Shown here piece by piece: positions 23,260 through 33,205 of a stretch of DNA of 64,000 nt. The notes beneath the pieces are model-generated. The model was not told where the DNA came from and made no database searches. It saw nothing but the letters and a program-made list of their open reading frames with translations. Location of the stretch: positions 46,850,906 through 46,914,905 of the forward strand of contig CAMZMU010000062.1 in assembly GCA_947311845.1 (NCBI GenBank), read 5' to 3'. Origin of the DNA: Poa pratensis (lineage: Eukaryota > Streptophyta > Magnoliopsida > Poales > Poaceae). Each line of letters opens with the position of its first letter. Positions within the stretch are counted from its first letter, which is position 1. Made by a program: the position numbers and the translations under genes.

Positions 23260-23759
23260 TGTAGGAAATTGTGCATTGTCCGGAATTAAACTTCAGTCCG
23301 GAAGCATCACGGAAATAACAGGGAATTAATGATGTGGAATTGTACTTAAGAAAATATACTTAAGGAAGCCGGTACGCCTATACTGGAACACAGTGTATAT
23401 TAATATGCTGGAATTATACCCGGAACAGTATAGAGCGGAATGCCAGGTTGTTCATAGGATTGGCTCTATGGATTGATAAAGCCTGCGAGTTTGATTTTGT
23501 ATTCGAACTCGGCGCATGACTCACACATGCGTGCTGGGACCTAATTGTTTAACAGTAATAGGCTCGGTTAATGGCTGTTAATGATAGTGGTTGGTTTAAC
23601 AAGTCACGAGTCCTATCTGGAAACAGATTGAGTTATCTGGAATTTGGAGTCTATATAAAGGTCCCACCCTCTAGCCTCAATATGCATTGTGAGCGGCACC
23701 ACCGATAAGGCAGAGGAATAGAGGGTAGACCGAATTAGCTCCAACCCTAATTTCTAACA
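23260..23759 (+). repeat. 3' LTR of the copia-type element
   Basis: 500 bp, TG...CA, followed by the repeated 'gtcgt'. It contains the matching TATA box near 23650. Confidence 0.93.
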
Positions 23760-24329
23760 GTCGTGGCATGGAGCTCTATGACGGCGCGCTCGCCGCCGTC
23801 ACGGCAGTAGCCGGCCCACGTCCGAAGGAAATGGAACGTGCTGGGGCCGTCCACGACGGCGTGGTGCACCGATGTCCCCAAGACCACGCCGCCGCACTTC
23901 AGGAAGGTCACCTGCACGGCCAGTATAACGGACGACGGCTGAACAGGAGGACGGAACAGCTTCCTTAGCTCGGGCGACGGCTTGGAGTCGCTGAAGTCCT
24001 CGAAAGTGTTCTCGGAGTGGGCGACCACGAAGAGCGCGCCCTCCGCGTTGCAGTTGACCATGATACGGCCGTCGGAATCCGCACCGAGACGGCCGGCGAG
24101 AGGGTAGAAGGGCACCAGCGCCTCCGCCATGGACTTCTTGAGCTTGTCCACGCTGAAGAAGTCGTTGGAGGCGGCGACGTCGCCGGCGCTGTAGACGTGC
24201 ATGAGCGGCGTGTGGCCTCTTTTGGCCAGCACCAGTCCAGCGGGAGAGCCAGAGGCCTTTCCGCGGCGTCTCATCGCTCGGCGTTACGAGGCAGGACTCT
24301 ACCACTCGTAGCGCTGATACCGAACCCAT
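23760..24329 (-). pseudogene. BAHD acyltransferase copy B, 5' part
   Basis: This is the N-terminal ~190 codons of copy B, starting at the ATG at 24327-24329 in the same context as the intact gene. The HXXXD site (HHAVVDG) is preserved in frame. Two small deletions near 24233-24245 shift the frame around residue 30 and back. Reading ends at the copia insertion. The promoter region upstream equals that of copy C, so a truncated transcript is conceivable but would lack the DFGWG half of the enzyme. Confidence 0.9.
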
Positions 24330-24874
24330 ATTGTTTTGTGTTTTGTTGCTTCTGTGTCGAGAAATCCCGTCTCGTTCTGTGTGGGTGGTGCGAATTAAAT
24401 AAGGCGCACGGGATCCGGCAAAAGTACAGAACAAGGGTGTCAAGGTGCATACACAGCCGCCACAGCTAACGGTTTGACTGGATCGATCATGTATGGTCAG
24501 CGACGGGCGGATGCATGCACACCATGCACGTTTCATTTGACCCAAATATGTTGACGAATCCACAATTTGTTTCTGATTTCTTATAAGGATCTATAATCAG
24601 TTGATTAGAACACTGATTGAACGCTCGTGCGATTGCCACGAACCTATCAATATATTCGGTAGTCTTATTTTACGAATGCATTCAACTTTCACCTTATACA
24701 AATTTTTTTTTTACGTCGATCCAAGAGTGTCGCATAACGCTTATAAACCGATGAACGGACAAGTGGATGATGCTTGAGCGGAATCCTTGAGATGATACCA
24801 GCCTAAGCTCCACGGCGGTGGTGATGGGGGCGGCGGGCTCTTCTCGCGCGGCCCCTCGCGCGGCGTGATGGAGG

Positions 24875-25114
24875 TTGGCCGTTTTGGAGCCTAGTCTCAG
24901 CCGTTGGGGGGTGCTGCTCGGCGGGCGTCTCAATCCTCCCGTGCTCCTCTGCCTTGCAAGGGCAGTGGGTGGATGGGATACCATGTCGTCGAGGGTGAAC
25001 CTGGCCGGAATCATGGAAGCCGAGGAAAAAATGTTAGTGTATCGTCGCGGCGACCTAGGGGTTTCTCCCTCTACCCCGCGCGTGGAGATGAAGTTTTACG
25101 GGTCTGAAGAATAA
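24875..25114 (+). CDS. short conserved ORF upstream of BAHD copy B (unknown)
   Basis: A 79-codon open frame runs divergently from the acyltransferase. The same ORF is present and open in copy C (59290-59529) and disrupted in copy A. I recognise no domain; the ending K-F-Y-G-S-E-E is acidic. Sequence identity between blocks is high everywhere, so conservation here does not prove coding. It may be a leftover exon of a mobile element. Confidence 0.25.
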   Translation: MAVLEPSLSRWGVLLGGRLNPPVLLCLARAVGGWDTMSSRVNLAGIMEAEEKMLVYRRGDLGVSPSTPRVEMKFYGSEE

Positions 25115-25587
25115 AAAAAGTTCGGCCCGGTGGCTTAGTGGTTTCGTTCCGTCGAACGCGTCGATCTACTTGTTGTCGCTCAAGCTCGTTTGGTCGTCGA
25201 CGAGTTTCGGATGTCTCTGCCGGAGGCTTCACAAATTGGTGTATGTGCTCTTGAATTTTGAGTTGTATGTGATCCGGTCTACAAATCAGTACTGGAGTTT
25301 AAGTCTCTTAACACCATGGGACATATCAAACCTTACAATTTTCATGGTGTTGGACTGAGGCGGGGACTGTCAAGCAGAGTATGAGTAGAACACCAATATT
25401 GGTGGGTGAGGAGTTCTGCATGCAACCAAAAATTACTTCAAAGTCTGTTGCATACTTGACAAAATTCCTATCCAAACCGCACATGTGCATGTTAGAGCGG
25501 TGAGGTAATTTGCAGCGGTGACTTCAATCGGGCGGTAACACTCAAGCACTTCAGTTTTGGTGCTGCGTTTTGAGTGACGAGTCTTCA

Positions 25588-25614
25588 CCCCCCCCCCCCC
25601 CCCCCCCCCCCCCC
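25588..25614. repeat. poly-C tract (C27)
   Basis: Twenty-seven consecutive C residues, at the same site as the tracts in blocks A and C. Confidence 0.95.
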
Positions 25615-26078
25615 AAGCTTATTTTACATGCAATTTTAGGACAGATTAAGCATGTTTGGCCCCCTCTAATCATGAACTCTCACCTTCAGTTCCCCTTAAA
25701 GTTCAATCCTGCCTCCGCCCCTGGCGTGGAAAACCAAGTTTTGCCCTTCACTGGTTGTATCTAGCCGTGACATTTTTCATTTTTGAACTGGCGATGACAA
25801 CGCGTGTCCATTCTTTTCATTTTAAAGTCGTCTCTTTTAGAAACGCTTCTGTAGTTTTGTGTGTTGTATTGGTAATTTTGATCCGACTGCTATGAGTGGT
25901 TGATAGTTGTGGTGGTTTTTTTTTTTCTTTCTTCTTCTCTTTACTCTTTAACATGTGTGCATCGTTAATGTGTCGACTAGTTTTTACATTTTGATGCAGA
26001 AACTGAATTTAATTGATATTCTTATTAATATATTCACTTTGTCAAATAAAGCCGCCACATGCGCATGTGAATACGTGA

Positions 26079-26578
26079 TATTCTTATTAATATATTCACT
26101 TTCGTTGCCTGTAAGCTCTTCAATAGCATTCTATAAACTCTAGCCCCGAGTAATCGCCATGTGACTTCACAGTCAATTAAACCATTGTCCTCAAAATTAG
26201 CATGATGCTCATTTCGTTCCATACGAATGACATCTAATTCTGCACGGCGCAAACGTGACATTTAAGCTTGGAGCAGCATTGTTTCATGCAAAAAGGACTC
26301 TGAAAACATTCAAGCGAGGAGTATTCATACATGTTCCACGAACACAGCAAACTTACTGCAGACTGCTAGCTAACAGTCTCAACTCATCCCACTAAGATTC
26401 TAGGAAGAACATTCCAACGATTTGATGCAAGGTTCTGTAATCCATGTTACCAAAAAGAAAAGGGTATCAGAAGATCCGTCGAAGCTTTGAAAGCACCATT
26501 CTACTCCGCGGAGAACAAGGTTTCTGGTCCTTGCTAACTAACTAACTTGTGCTTCGATCACCATGCAGGATTTGATTG
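26079..26578. other. intergenic, nothing recognised
   Basis: It opens with a partial repeat of the AT-rich word at 26017-26042. The rest is ordinary noncoding sequence downstream of the F-box gene, probably including its 3'UTR (right part). Confidence 0.5.
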
Positions 26579-29105
26579 CTACTCCGTAGAAGAAATGAAA
26601 GCTAACTGGATATACATCCAGTCGTCCCCAAACTCATCCAGTTCTTCCTTGGCGAGCTCCCTCATAAACTTCTGGCCACGGAGATCTGGTACGAATACAG
26701 GAAATGGATGAGTGTAGATTAGGACCATGTACAAAAACAAATTAAGTTAAACAGAATATTATGAGAAGAAAAGGTATGACTTACGAGCATTCCCACTCCG
26801 GCGGACATAAATCTTCTCAAGGGGCACACCATTTGCCCTGAACATGTGTGCCAGAGAATGGACTCTAGCATCATCCTTTGAGCATTTGATCTTCACTATT
26901 CGAAGCTCTTTGCAAGTAAACGATCTTTCCATTGGTTTGATACCTGTTTGCAATGCCTTCCTGCTGCCGAAGTTCTTTTGCACATCACCAAAACAGTTAT
27001 TAAGCATGTGCTAACATACTATGAAGTAAGAACTATGTAAGGAAAATCAATAATCAAGTAGCATACACCAAATATGTGATTACACGTACCAATTTAAGTT
27101 GGAGGAAAAGCCGCCCTATATTAGGGAATGCTGAAGCAAGAAAATAATGCATCAAAATCAGCAGCCATACACCATTCACCAAGGGACAGGGTCTTCAGAT
27201 TGCTAAAAGTTGGACACCTTTTCAATTCCCTACTCAGAACCACCTTCATATTGAAGACAAAAGAACATTCAGCAAATAAGGGTAATAAATTGAATCAACT
27301 TTACAATATACGAACTGCATACACGATATTTATTCAATAGAAAGAATAAAACAAGCGTACCAGTCTTAAAAAAGGAAAGGAAAAACAACATTTAGTGATG
27401 TACTGCTAGAGGCTTAACACCTATTGGTACATTATGATTCATTATTCTTTTCTAGTAAATGAAGGCGCCCTTGGACACTCTTATAAAACTCAACCAACCG
27501 GGCACTACCACAGCAGGATTGTTTCAGAGAAAAATAACTGAACACTGGTCACTCAGTGGAGCGGACTACATTCCGCTTCGCGTTGGAGTAAAACCTTAGT
27601 GGGCAAGTTGGCATTGTCGCACCTGGGTTTCCTTTGAAACTCTTCTAAAGACCGAATATATTTAACAAGTTGAAAAGCTATTGCAACAAATAAAACGACA
27701 AACAATGATCCGAGAATATAAACGATGAATGTGCTCTCTCGAAGCACATCTAATTGGTTCACTTGCTACATTTCATAATATTAAACAAACTAGTGCTGCT
27801 TTATCTGTTTTAATTCTGTAATCATGTGTTTGCACTCAAGAGGGAACAGCGCATTTCTTTGAAGAACATTCAGAAAAAGGCATGTAATTTACTGCTATGT
27901 CAACGAAAATATATATAGAAAATGATGGGAAGAGACAGATCAGAAAAAAGTGGTGATAGCTATACCTCTCCAGCATCAGTTAACAACTCCAAATTCGTGG
28001 CATTTGAAAGGCTTTCAAGAATACCATGACCACCTAGAATCTCACTATCATTGCTGCCACTGTTTTCACCATAATTACCACCTTTACTTGGATTCTGGCC
28101 ATCACCTTTGTAGCCATACTTTGCATCATTTGCAATCTCACTGTATTTATAGGTATTGTCATCGCTATCGATATCAGTGCCATAATCATATTTATCCCTG
28201 TAACTAGCGTGCCCATATCTTTGTTTGGGGAACCCATGTCCATATCCAGACTTACCATTTACCAAAGCCACCATCATCGCTGTCATCGCCATCGTCATCA
28301 GTAGTGTCATCACAATCATCTTTATCGCTGAGGTGTTCAAAATCATCAGTCAAGTAAGAGTCATCAAGTATGATAGTGCCTGTGACCAGCGACCCGAAGT
28401 TCTTAAATGACGGAACTCGGACGTAAGGTGTGATGAGGCGCAGCAGCACGAGGTTTGGAGTGGCAATGGAGAAGTCCAAATTGAACTTGCATTTAACCAT
28501 GATTAAAGTCTTCAAGGAGGCAGACACAACCTCATGGCACGTGAACAAGCAATCCTTCAGATCCATTTCTTCCAAAGACGTGCAACCAGAAGAAAGCTGT
28601 TGGAGGATCCTACCATCGAGATGGGCATACGATAACTTCAAGATCTTGAGGTGGCGAGAGATCAACGACACACGGTCCAACGACGCGATTTCCTTGTGAT
28701 GCCCAGCAAGATGAATAACCCGTGCCCTGCGGTTGATAGCAGTCCTGATCCACCTGTTGGCATCATTCTCATCGAATCCCGCATCCTCATCGCTGGACCG
28801 CAGGCGGAGCGTGTCCACCGGCGCCGACACATCGCGGAGGAGGAAGAGGTCGTGGACGAAGTCGCAGAACTCCTCCGGCGGATCTTCGTCGTCGCGGCCT
28901 ACACGGATGTCGACGCAGGCGCGGACGCCCAGAGGTGGCGCCACCACCGCGCGAGCACGCAGGTGCGCACCACCTCCCACGCCTTCAGGGACGACATGAT
29001 GTGGTGCAGGAGCGCGTCCGGGAGGGCGCTGAGGCGGTCTACCGCGACGGCGCCAGAGCCAGCGCGGCGGCGCGTCCCCGAGCACTGGGTGGTCGTGCGG
29101 CGCAT
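26579..29105 (-). pseudogene. F-box/LRR/FBD-type gene, four exons, apparent frameshifts
   Basis: Exon model on the minus strand: 29105-27966, 27243-27090, 26974-26785 and 26685-26579, all with GT-AG borders. Exon 1 starts with an Arg-rich leader and an F-box (L-S-A-L-P-D-A-L-L-H-H-I-M-S-S-L, with R-H-L-W), then leucine-rich repeat-like segments (L-K-I-L-K-L-S, S-L-E-E-M-D-L-K-D-C), then a very acidic Asp-rich and Gly/Tyr-rich linker. Exon 3 encodes the FBD motif (V-K-I-K-C-S-K-D-D-A-R-V-H). F-box proteins of this kind are predicted substrate receptors of SCF ubiquitin ligases. Frame breaks lie near 28918 (directly after the F-box), near 28257 (linker) and in exon 2 near 27140. Each is a one-base change, so the gene is either a recent pseudogene or an intact gene with sequence errors. 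The substrate is unknown. Confidence 0.75.
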
Positions 29106-29652
29106 TTCGTCGAGCAGATGACCTGCATACAGGTTAGGTTTAGTAAAGATTATGCAGGAAAATCGATCGAGGAAGATGCAGGCAAATCGATCGAGGACGA
29201 TGCAGATGAAGAGGGGATCAGAGCGATGGGAAAATCTGTGGATGGAGAAGCAGGAAACTTACGGAGTGATTCGCGGAAATGGCGTCGAGTTCTTGCCGCT
29301 TTTGAAATCCGAAATTTTGGTATGGAGGAGTCGCTTGATTATCGCGTTCCAGGTAACGGTAATAGGGGTTCCCATGGGCCTATGGGCATTCCAACGCGTT
29401 TGTTACCACATGTCGGCCCAGATAGTTAAGCCAGTTTAGTACGTCCAAGCGATAGCCCAATTCATTTTGCAAGTTTCAGAGTACTACTAGCGGGCAGTTG
29501 ATGGTCGTGGGATGGGATCAGAAGAGCTGAGCCCAAAACGACCAGATAGCTTAACTAGTCGTGGGAACCATACATGTTCTTACAAGGAAAATTGGATCGT
29601 TAGTTCGTTACACATGAAGCGAATCGCCCTCGATCTCGCTCTCCGGCTCTCG
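29106..29652. other. upstream region of the F-box gene
   Basis: The part next to 29105 is the presumed 5'UTR and promoter. Short repeated 'aatcgatcgagga' words lie at 29160-29200. Nothing else is recognised before the LTR element. Confidence 0.5.
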
Positions 29653-29935
29653 TGTCAGGACCCTGATCTGACAAGAAAGGATCAGCAAGAACTAGAATTT
29701 GAGGAAATTGAAATTAAAAATGGTAAATTGCAGGAAATAAATCTAGAATAAATTGCAGGAAAATAGATGATGAAATTAGGGTTCATATTCTTGGTTTCAA
29801 TCACAGGATACAAAGGTGGCTTATAAAGACATAGCCAACTGCTAGATGCCACTAAAGGTGTAATACCCAATATACCCTCAACTACCAACATATACTCTAT
29901 TCCATACCACTACTACTATCTCACATACCCTGACA
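29653..29935 (-). repeat. 3' LTR of the short-LTR element
   Basis: 283 bp, begins TGTCAGGACC and ends CCCTGACA. It is nearly identical to 32578-32863. Confidence 0.93.
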
Positions 29936-29948
29936 TTCCTTCCCCCTT
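29936..29948 (-). other. polypurine tract of the short-LTR element
   Basis: The minus strand reads aagggggaaggaa directly before the LTR. Confidence 0.85.
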
Positions 29949-30001
29949 GAGACCATTGCTCAGTAATCGATAACAAGTTTCTTCAGAAACTTTCATCCTT
30001 G

Positions 30002-30652
30002 TTAAGGAACTTGAAAATTGATCAGCCAAAGAGGAATTCCATTGAATTTGATGTCTTGGTACCAACACAACTGGGAACTGATTGCATTGCATTTCTGAAA
30101 AATCTGGCAACAGTGCATATCATTGAATATTGGTAGCCAAAAACGAAGCACCGCTGCAAAGTTTCTTCCTTGCTGAATCAAATTTGCGGGAGAACACATA
30201 GTGGTCGCAGTATCAATGAAGTAAGTGGAATCATGAGTACCAAATTTCATAGCCAATAAATGTCTCAATGCATATTCAGTTCCTTTTTTCACAGTCTTCA
30301 ACCACAAGAGCTCATATAAGAGGAGTTCGATACCTGGATCCCATTGCACTTGTGTTCTTTTCTCAAGTGAGAGCTCCCGCAAAGAAGAAATGTTCTTATT
30401 GTGTAATTGCTGGAGAATAATTATAGCTGAACGTCGAATCCAAGGAAAGAGGTGCAGCTTTTTATATGAGAACTCTTCCTTGTCATTGCTCAGATCACAA
30501 GGATGTTGACGTGGAGATATGTCAGACTTGAGAAATGAGACATCTGACTTGCTTTCAGAGATATCATGCTTGTTGATAAGCACATCTTGCTTAGCCGATT
30601 GGAAAATGGGTGCTCTGCTTGTACCGAACTGCACTACTAGTATCCTTAGCAT
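30002..30652 (-). CDS. open frame inside the short-LTR element, unknown
   Basis: A 216-codon frame ends close to the polypurine tract. It is rich in Leu and basic residues (S-D-V-S-F-L-K-S-D-I and R-R-S-A-I-I-I-L-Q-Q-L segments). I recognise no domain. Position suggests the 3' end of the element's coding region; it may be a frame-broken continuation of the upstream frame. Confidence 0.35.
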   Translation of the reverse strand: MLRILVVQFGTSRAPIFQSAKQDVLINKHDISESKSDVSFLKSDISPRQHPCDLSNDKEEFSYKKLHLFPWIRRSAIIILQQLHNKNISSLRELSLEKRTQVQWDPGIELLLYELLWLKTVKKGTEYALRHLLAMKFGTHDSTYFIDTATTMCSPANLIQQGRNFAAVLRFWLPIFNDMHCCQIFQKCNAISSQLCWYQDIKFNGIPLWLINFQVP

Positions 30653-30669
30653 CGCAGACTTGTAGGCAT

Positions 30670-31581
30670 CTATGCACTGCAGTTTAGTAGTACCAGCAGC
30701 AGTCTTAAGCAGGACATGGAGTTGTGTATCTCCTGGATCCCATTCTTTCTTCTTTCAGGGACTCCCGTCACATTCCAACTTGGGTCTGTCAGCTGCTGTA
30801 CAGAAGTGCTAAAATTGCTGGAGTGGAGTGGAGTTGAAGCTCCTGGATCCCTGACTTCTCTTCCTTGTTCACCAATCTGCATGTTACACTGTTGGTTCTT
30901 TACATGTTTTGGATTTCCGTGAGTATAGCATAATGCTGATTCTGGCAATGAGTGAAGTTCTGTCTTGAGTTTCCTCACGCTGCACTTGATTGGCTCATCA
31001 ACAATTAAGCAGGGAACAAGTATAGATGTAAATTCTGTTGCATATTGACTGAATGCATTAGCTGATGCCTTGTTGACACACACGGCCGTAGGTTCCGTAT
31101 CAGGATTTAGCTCATTTGCCAAATTGAATACACCAACAGTAGGTTTGTTGAAACGCTCAGGGGCCTGACGACTTTCATATTGCTCTTCTTCGGATGGCTG
31201 CCGACCAGGAGTGCTAGCTGACACATCAACAAATGCAGTTGAGCAGTCCTCTGTTTCGTCACCATAGACATCGAATACTGGCTTAGGAGTAGCTCGCTCC
31301 AAGGGATAATCTTCTGGTAATGCATAGTAGCGACGCTCAGTACCGTCAGCTAGAAACACACGTTGGCTGTTGAGATTGTGGAGACAGTAAGACTGCGGCA
31401 CTTCATCGACATGTTGCTCATGGAGATTGGTACTACCAACATTCACAGGTGAACTCTGAATTGGATTTGGATTTTGATACCCATCACCATAGTGTTCATA
31501 CCCAGAGAGTGGTATTGGCATTTGACCGAACACCATCGGGCAACATAGGCAGTGCCAGTACTTTCCAAGGATGATGAACAC
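30670..31581 (-). CDS. open frame inside the short-LTR element, unknown
   Basis: A 303-codon frame with a Gly/Tyr/Asn-rich start (Y-E-H-Y-G-D-G-Y-Q-N-P-N-P) and an acidic middle. No retroviral enzyme motif is visible. There is one C-x-x-C pair near the start only, so it is not a typical gag zinc knuckle. It could be gag-like or captured host sequence. Confidence 0.4.
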   Translation of the reverse strand: MFIILGKYWHCLCCPMVFGQMPIPLSGYEHYGDGYQNPNPIQSSPVNVGSTNLHEQHVDEVPQSYCLHNLNSQRVFLADGTERRYYALPEDYPLERATPKPVFDVYGDETEDCSTAFVDVSASTPGRQPSEEEQYESRQAPERFNKPTVGVFNLANELNPDTEPTAVCVNKASANAFSQYATEFTSILVPCLIVDEPIKCSVRKLKTELHSLPESALCYTHGNPKHVKNQQCNMQIGEQGREVRDPGASTPLHSSNFSTSVQQLTDPSWNVTGVPERRKNGIQEIHNSMSCLRLLLVLLNCSA

Positions 31582-32577
31582 GTACTCAACACCATAGCAG
31601 CAGTGGTAGCTGGAGACCGTGGGTTGACGCTGTTGGTGCTGCGCAGCTCGCTGAGCACGATCTCTATCTCCGTGAGGGTGGCACCGTCAGCTGCGGCGGT
31701 GGAGTTGGCGGGCGCGGCCGGCGCGGGAAGGTCTGTGGCGGAAACCGATGAGGACGAGCCCATGAAGAAGCGGTTGGTGCAGGCGGCCATGGAGGAGAGG
31801 TCGTCGTTTTGCGGCGCGCGGGAATCAAGTTCTCGACTTGGTGCGGACGCAAAACTGCGGTTGGAGTCGTTGCTGGCCATGGAGAGGATCCCAGGGCCGT
31901 GCTTGTGGACAAGCTTCTCGTCGGAGATGGAGGAGTCAGCGTCGCCGTACAGGCACCTGAATTTGGGAGTCACGGGGTGGAGGCCGCTGCTGCTCTTCTC
32001 GATCTGCAAGGTGCAGCCGTAGCGCGGGGTCGCGCCGTCGTCTTCTTCTGTCTCGCGGCCTCAGGATGAGGAGATGTACGCGTGTGTTGTTGAGGACGGG
32101 TCCGACGGTGTGGGGGGCGAGTACGGCACGCCTTGCACGGGCGGAACGCGGCGTCCCGCTGGTTGATGAGGATGGCGCGCCGCTTGGAGGGGCGGTGGTG
32201 TCCAGGGACCCGGCGCTGGTAGCGCAGCGACGAGGACGGTGTTGGGGCGGGTACGACGCGAGGGGCGGAGCTGTCGGGGCGGCAGTGGGCTGTGGAGCCG
32301 CTTGGGCTAAAAGATGCTCGGGAGTTGGCGGGACGTGGTGGTAGTGGATCTGGTGATAAGGTTGGGCGACCTCCGGGAGCGTGGCCCAGAAGAGGGGCGT
32401 GGTGGGGTTGTACGCCGGGGCATGGAGCTCGCACAGCGGCGCTGGATCCGGCCATGGGGAGTACTCAGGATGGGGATGCGGGTAGGTGGTGGCGTCGGGA
32501 AAGGCGAGAGGCGGGTAGGTGGCGGCGTATGCTGGCGCGGTGTAAGGGAAGGGAGGTGGGTAGCTCTGATACCACTT
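31443..32577 (-). CDS. Pro/Ala-rich gag-position frames of the short-LTR element
   Basis: Directly after the PBS the minus strand opens with a Pro/Tyr/Ala/His-rich frame (to 31936) and overlaps a Ser/Ala/Thr-rich frame (32009-31443) in another register. The position is that of gag. Low-complexity composition prevents a family call. A frame change near 31990 may be natural or a sequence error. Confidence 0.35.
32563..32574 (-). other. primer-binding site of the short-LTR element
   Basis: The minus strand reads TGGTATCAGAGC three bases inside the right LTR. Confidence 0.92.
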
Positions 32578-32863
32578 TGTCAGGACCCTGATAGGATCTG
32601 ACAAGAAAGGATCAGCAAGAACTAGAATTTGAGGGTTGAAGATAAAAGTGGTAAATTGCAGGAAATAAATCTAGAATAAATTGCAGGAAAATAGATGATG
32701 AAATTAGGGTTCATATTCTTGGTTTCAATCACAGGATACAAAGGTGGCTTATAAAGACATAGCCAACTACTAGATGCCACTAAAGGTGTAATACCCAATA
32801 TACCCTCAACTACCAACATATACTCTATTCCATACCACTACTACTATCTCACATACCCTGACA
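32578..32863 (-). repeat. 5' LTR of the short-LTR element
   Basis: 286 bp, TG...CA, followed by the repeated 'tctcg'. It has a 5-bp extra 'aggat'-like segment near 32592 relative to the other LTR. Confidence 0.93.
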
Positions 32864-32899
32864 TCTCGTGTCTCGTCCGGGCGCGTCTCTGTCCGTACG

Positions 32900-33205
32900 T
32901 CAAGCGACGGCGGCCGGGAGCGAGAGCGTGCCGACGAACGGGAAGTTGAGCAGTGGCAGCGCCACCAGCTGCCGCCGTCCGGCCGCGGCCGTCATTTCCA
33001 TCAGCGCCTTCCTGATCGGTCGCAGCAGCTGGGCCACCAACCGCCACCGCACCAGCCGCGACACGGCCAGCCTGCCGCCGCCGCCACCACTCCTGCGCCG
33101 CCCACCGAGCAACACCGTACCGCCGCTGCGCCGTCGTCGAAGCATCTGCCTCTCTCTCCGCTCGCCACCACACCACCTCGCCGCCCTGGCCAGCCTCGTC
33201 GACAT
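32900..33205 (-). CDS. small Arg-rich protein, 101 aa, function unknown
   Basis: A single-exon open frame with the strong third-position GC bias of grass genes. The N-terminal half is strongly basic (R-R-x-R runs and a Gly5 stretch). The C-terminal half is hydrophobic and looks helical (L-V-A-Q-L-L-R-P-I-R-K-A-L-M-E-M, then L-P-L-L-N-F-P-F-V-G). I do not recognise a family. A TATA-like 'ctataat' (minus strand, 33323-33329) lies ~120 bp upstream of the ATG with a plausible leader between. The short-LTR element is inserted only 31 bp beyond the stop, so it occupies the 3'UTR or terminator region. The overlapping frames are judged to be shadows. Confidence 0.5.
   Translation of the reverse strand: MSTRLARAARWCGGERRERQMLRRRRSGGTVLLGGRRRSGGGGGRLAVSRLVRWRLVAQLLRPIRKALMEMTAAAGRRQLVALPLLNFPFVGTLSLPAAVA

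Larger units (their letters stand above)
18568..23759 (+). mobile_element. copia-type LTR retrotransposon, coding-defective
   Basis: This is a complete 5192-bp element with LTRs starting TGTAGG and ending CTAACA, a TGGTATCAGAGC primer-binding site (initiator tRNA-Met type) just inside the left LTR, a polypurine tract before the right LTR and an exact 5-bp target duplication. The ~4.2-kb interior has no frame longer than about 180 codons. A recognisable copia reverse-transcriptase entry segment (ELVILPNNRKPIGCKF at 22032-22079) shows that the interior derives from a Ty1/copia polyprotein. Because the LTRs are still nearly identical while the coding part is wrecked, the element was probably moved in trans by a relative. 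It splits the acyltransferase of copy B. Confidence 0.92.
14020..26078. repeat. segmental duplication block, copy B
   Basis: The block aligns end to end with 53613-60404 (copy C), apart from the 5.2-kb copia element at 18568-23759. It holds about 3.8 kb downstream of the acyltransferase gene (old repeat DNA with no gene), the gene itself and about 1.75 kb upstream of it. The left junction falls at a shared 'gacatgttcac'; the right junction falls after a 'cacatgcgcatgtg' palindrome. Confidence 0.9.
24330..26078. other. copy B upstream flank
   Basis: This is the acyltransferase promoter region and upstream DNA shared with blocks A and C. It contains the short ORF at 24875-25114 and the C27 tract. 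Copy B retains ~50-60 bp near 25415-25445 and ~60 bp near 25615-25690 that A and C lack or have replaced. Confidence 0.8.
29653..32863 (-). mobile_element. short-LTR retrotransposon without recognisable pol
   Basis: A 3211-bp element has ~285-bp LTRs (TGTCAG...CTGACA), a target duplication 'tctcg' (29648-29652 and 32864-32868), an initiator tRNA-Met type PBS next to the right LTR and a polypurine tract next to the left LTR, which sets its orientation as minus. The interior (2.6 kb) contains several open stretches on the minus strand (32577-31936 Pro/Ala/Tyr-rich; 32009-31443; 31581-30670; 30652-30002) but I see no protease, reverse transcriptase, RNase H or integrase motif. It is therefore a non-autonomous element, or one carrying gag-like or captured sequence. 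It sits between the F-box gene and the small Arg-rich gene. Confidence 0.85.
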
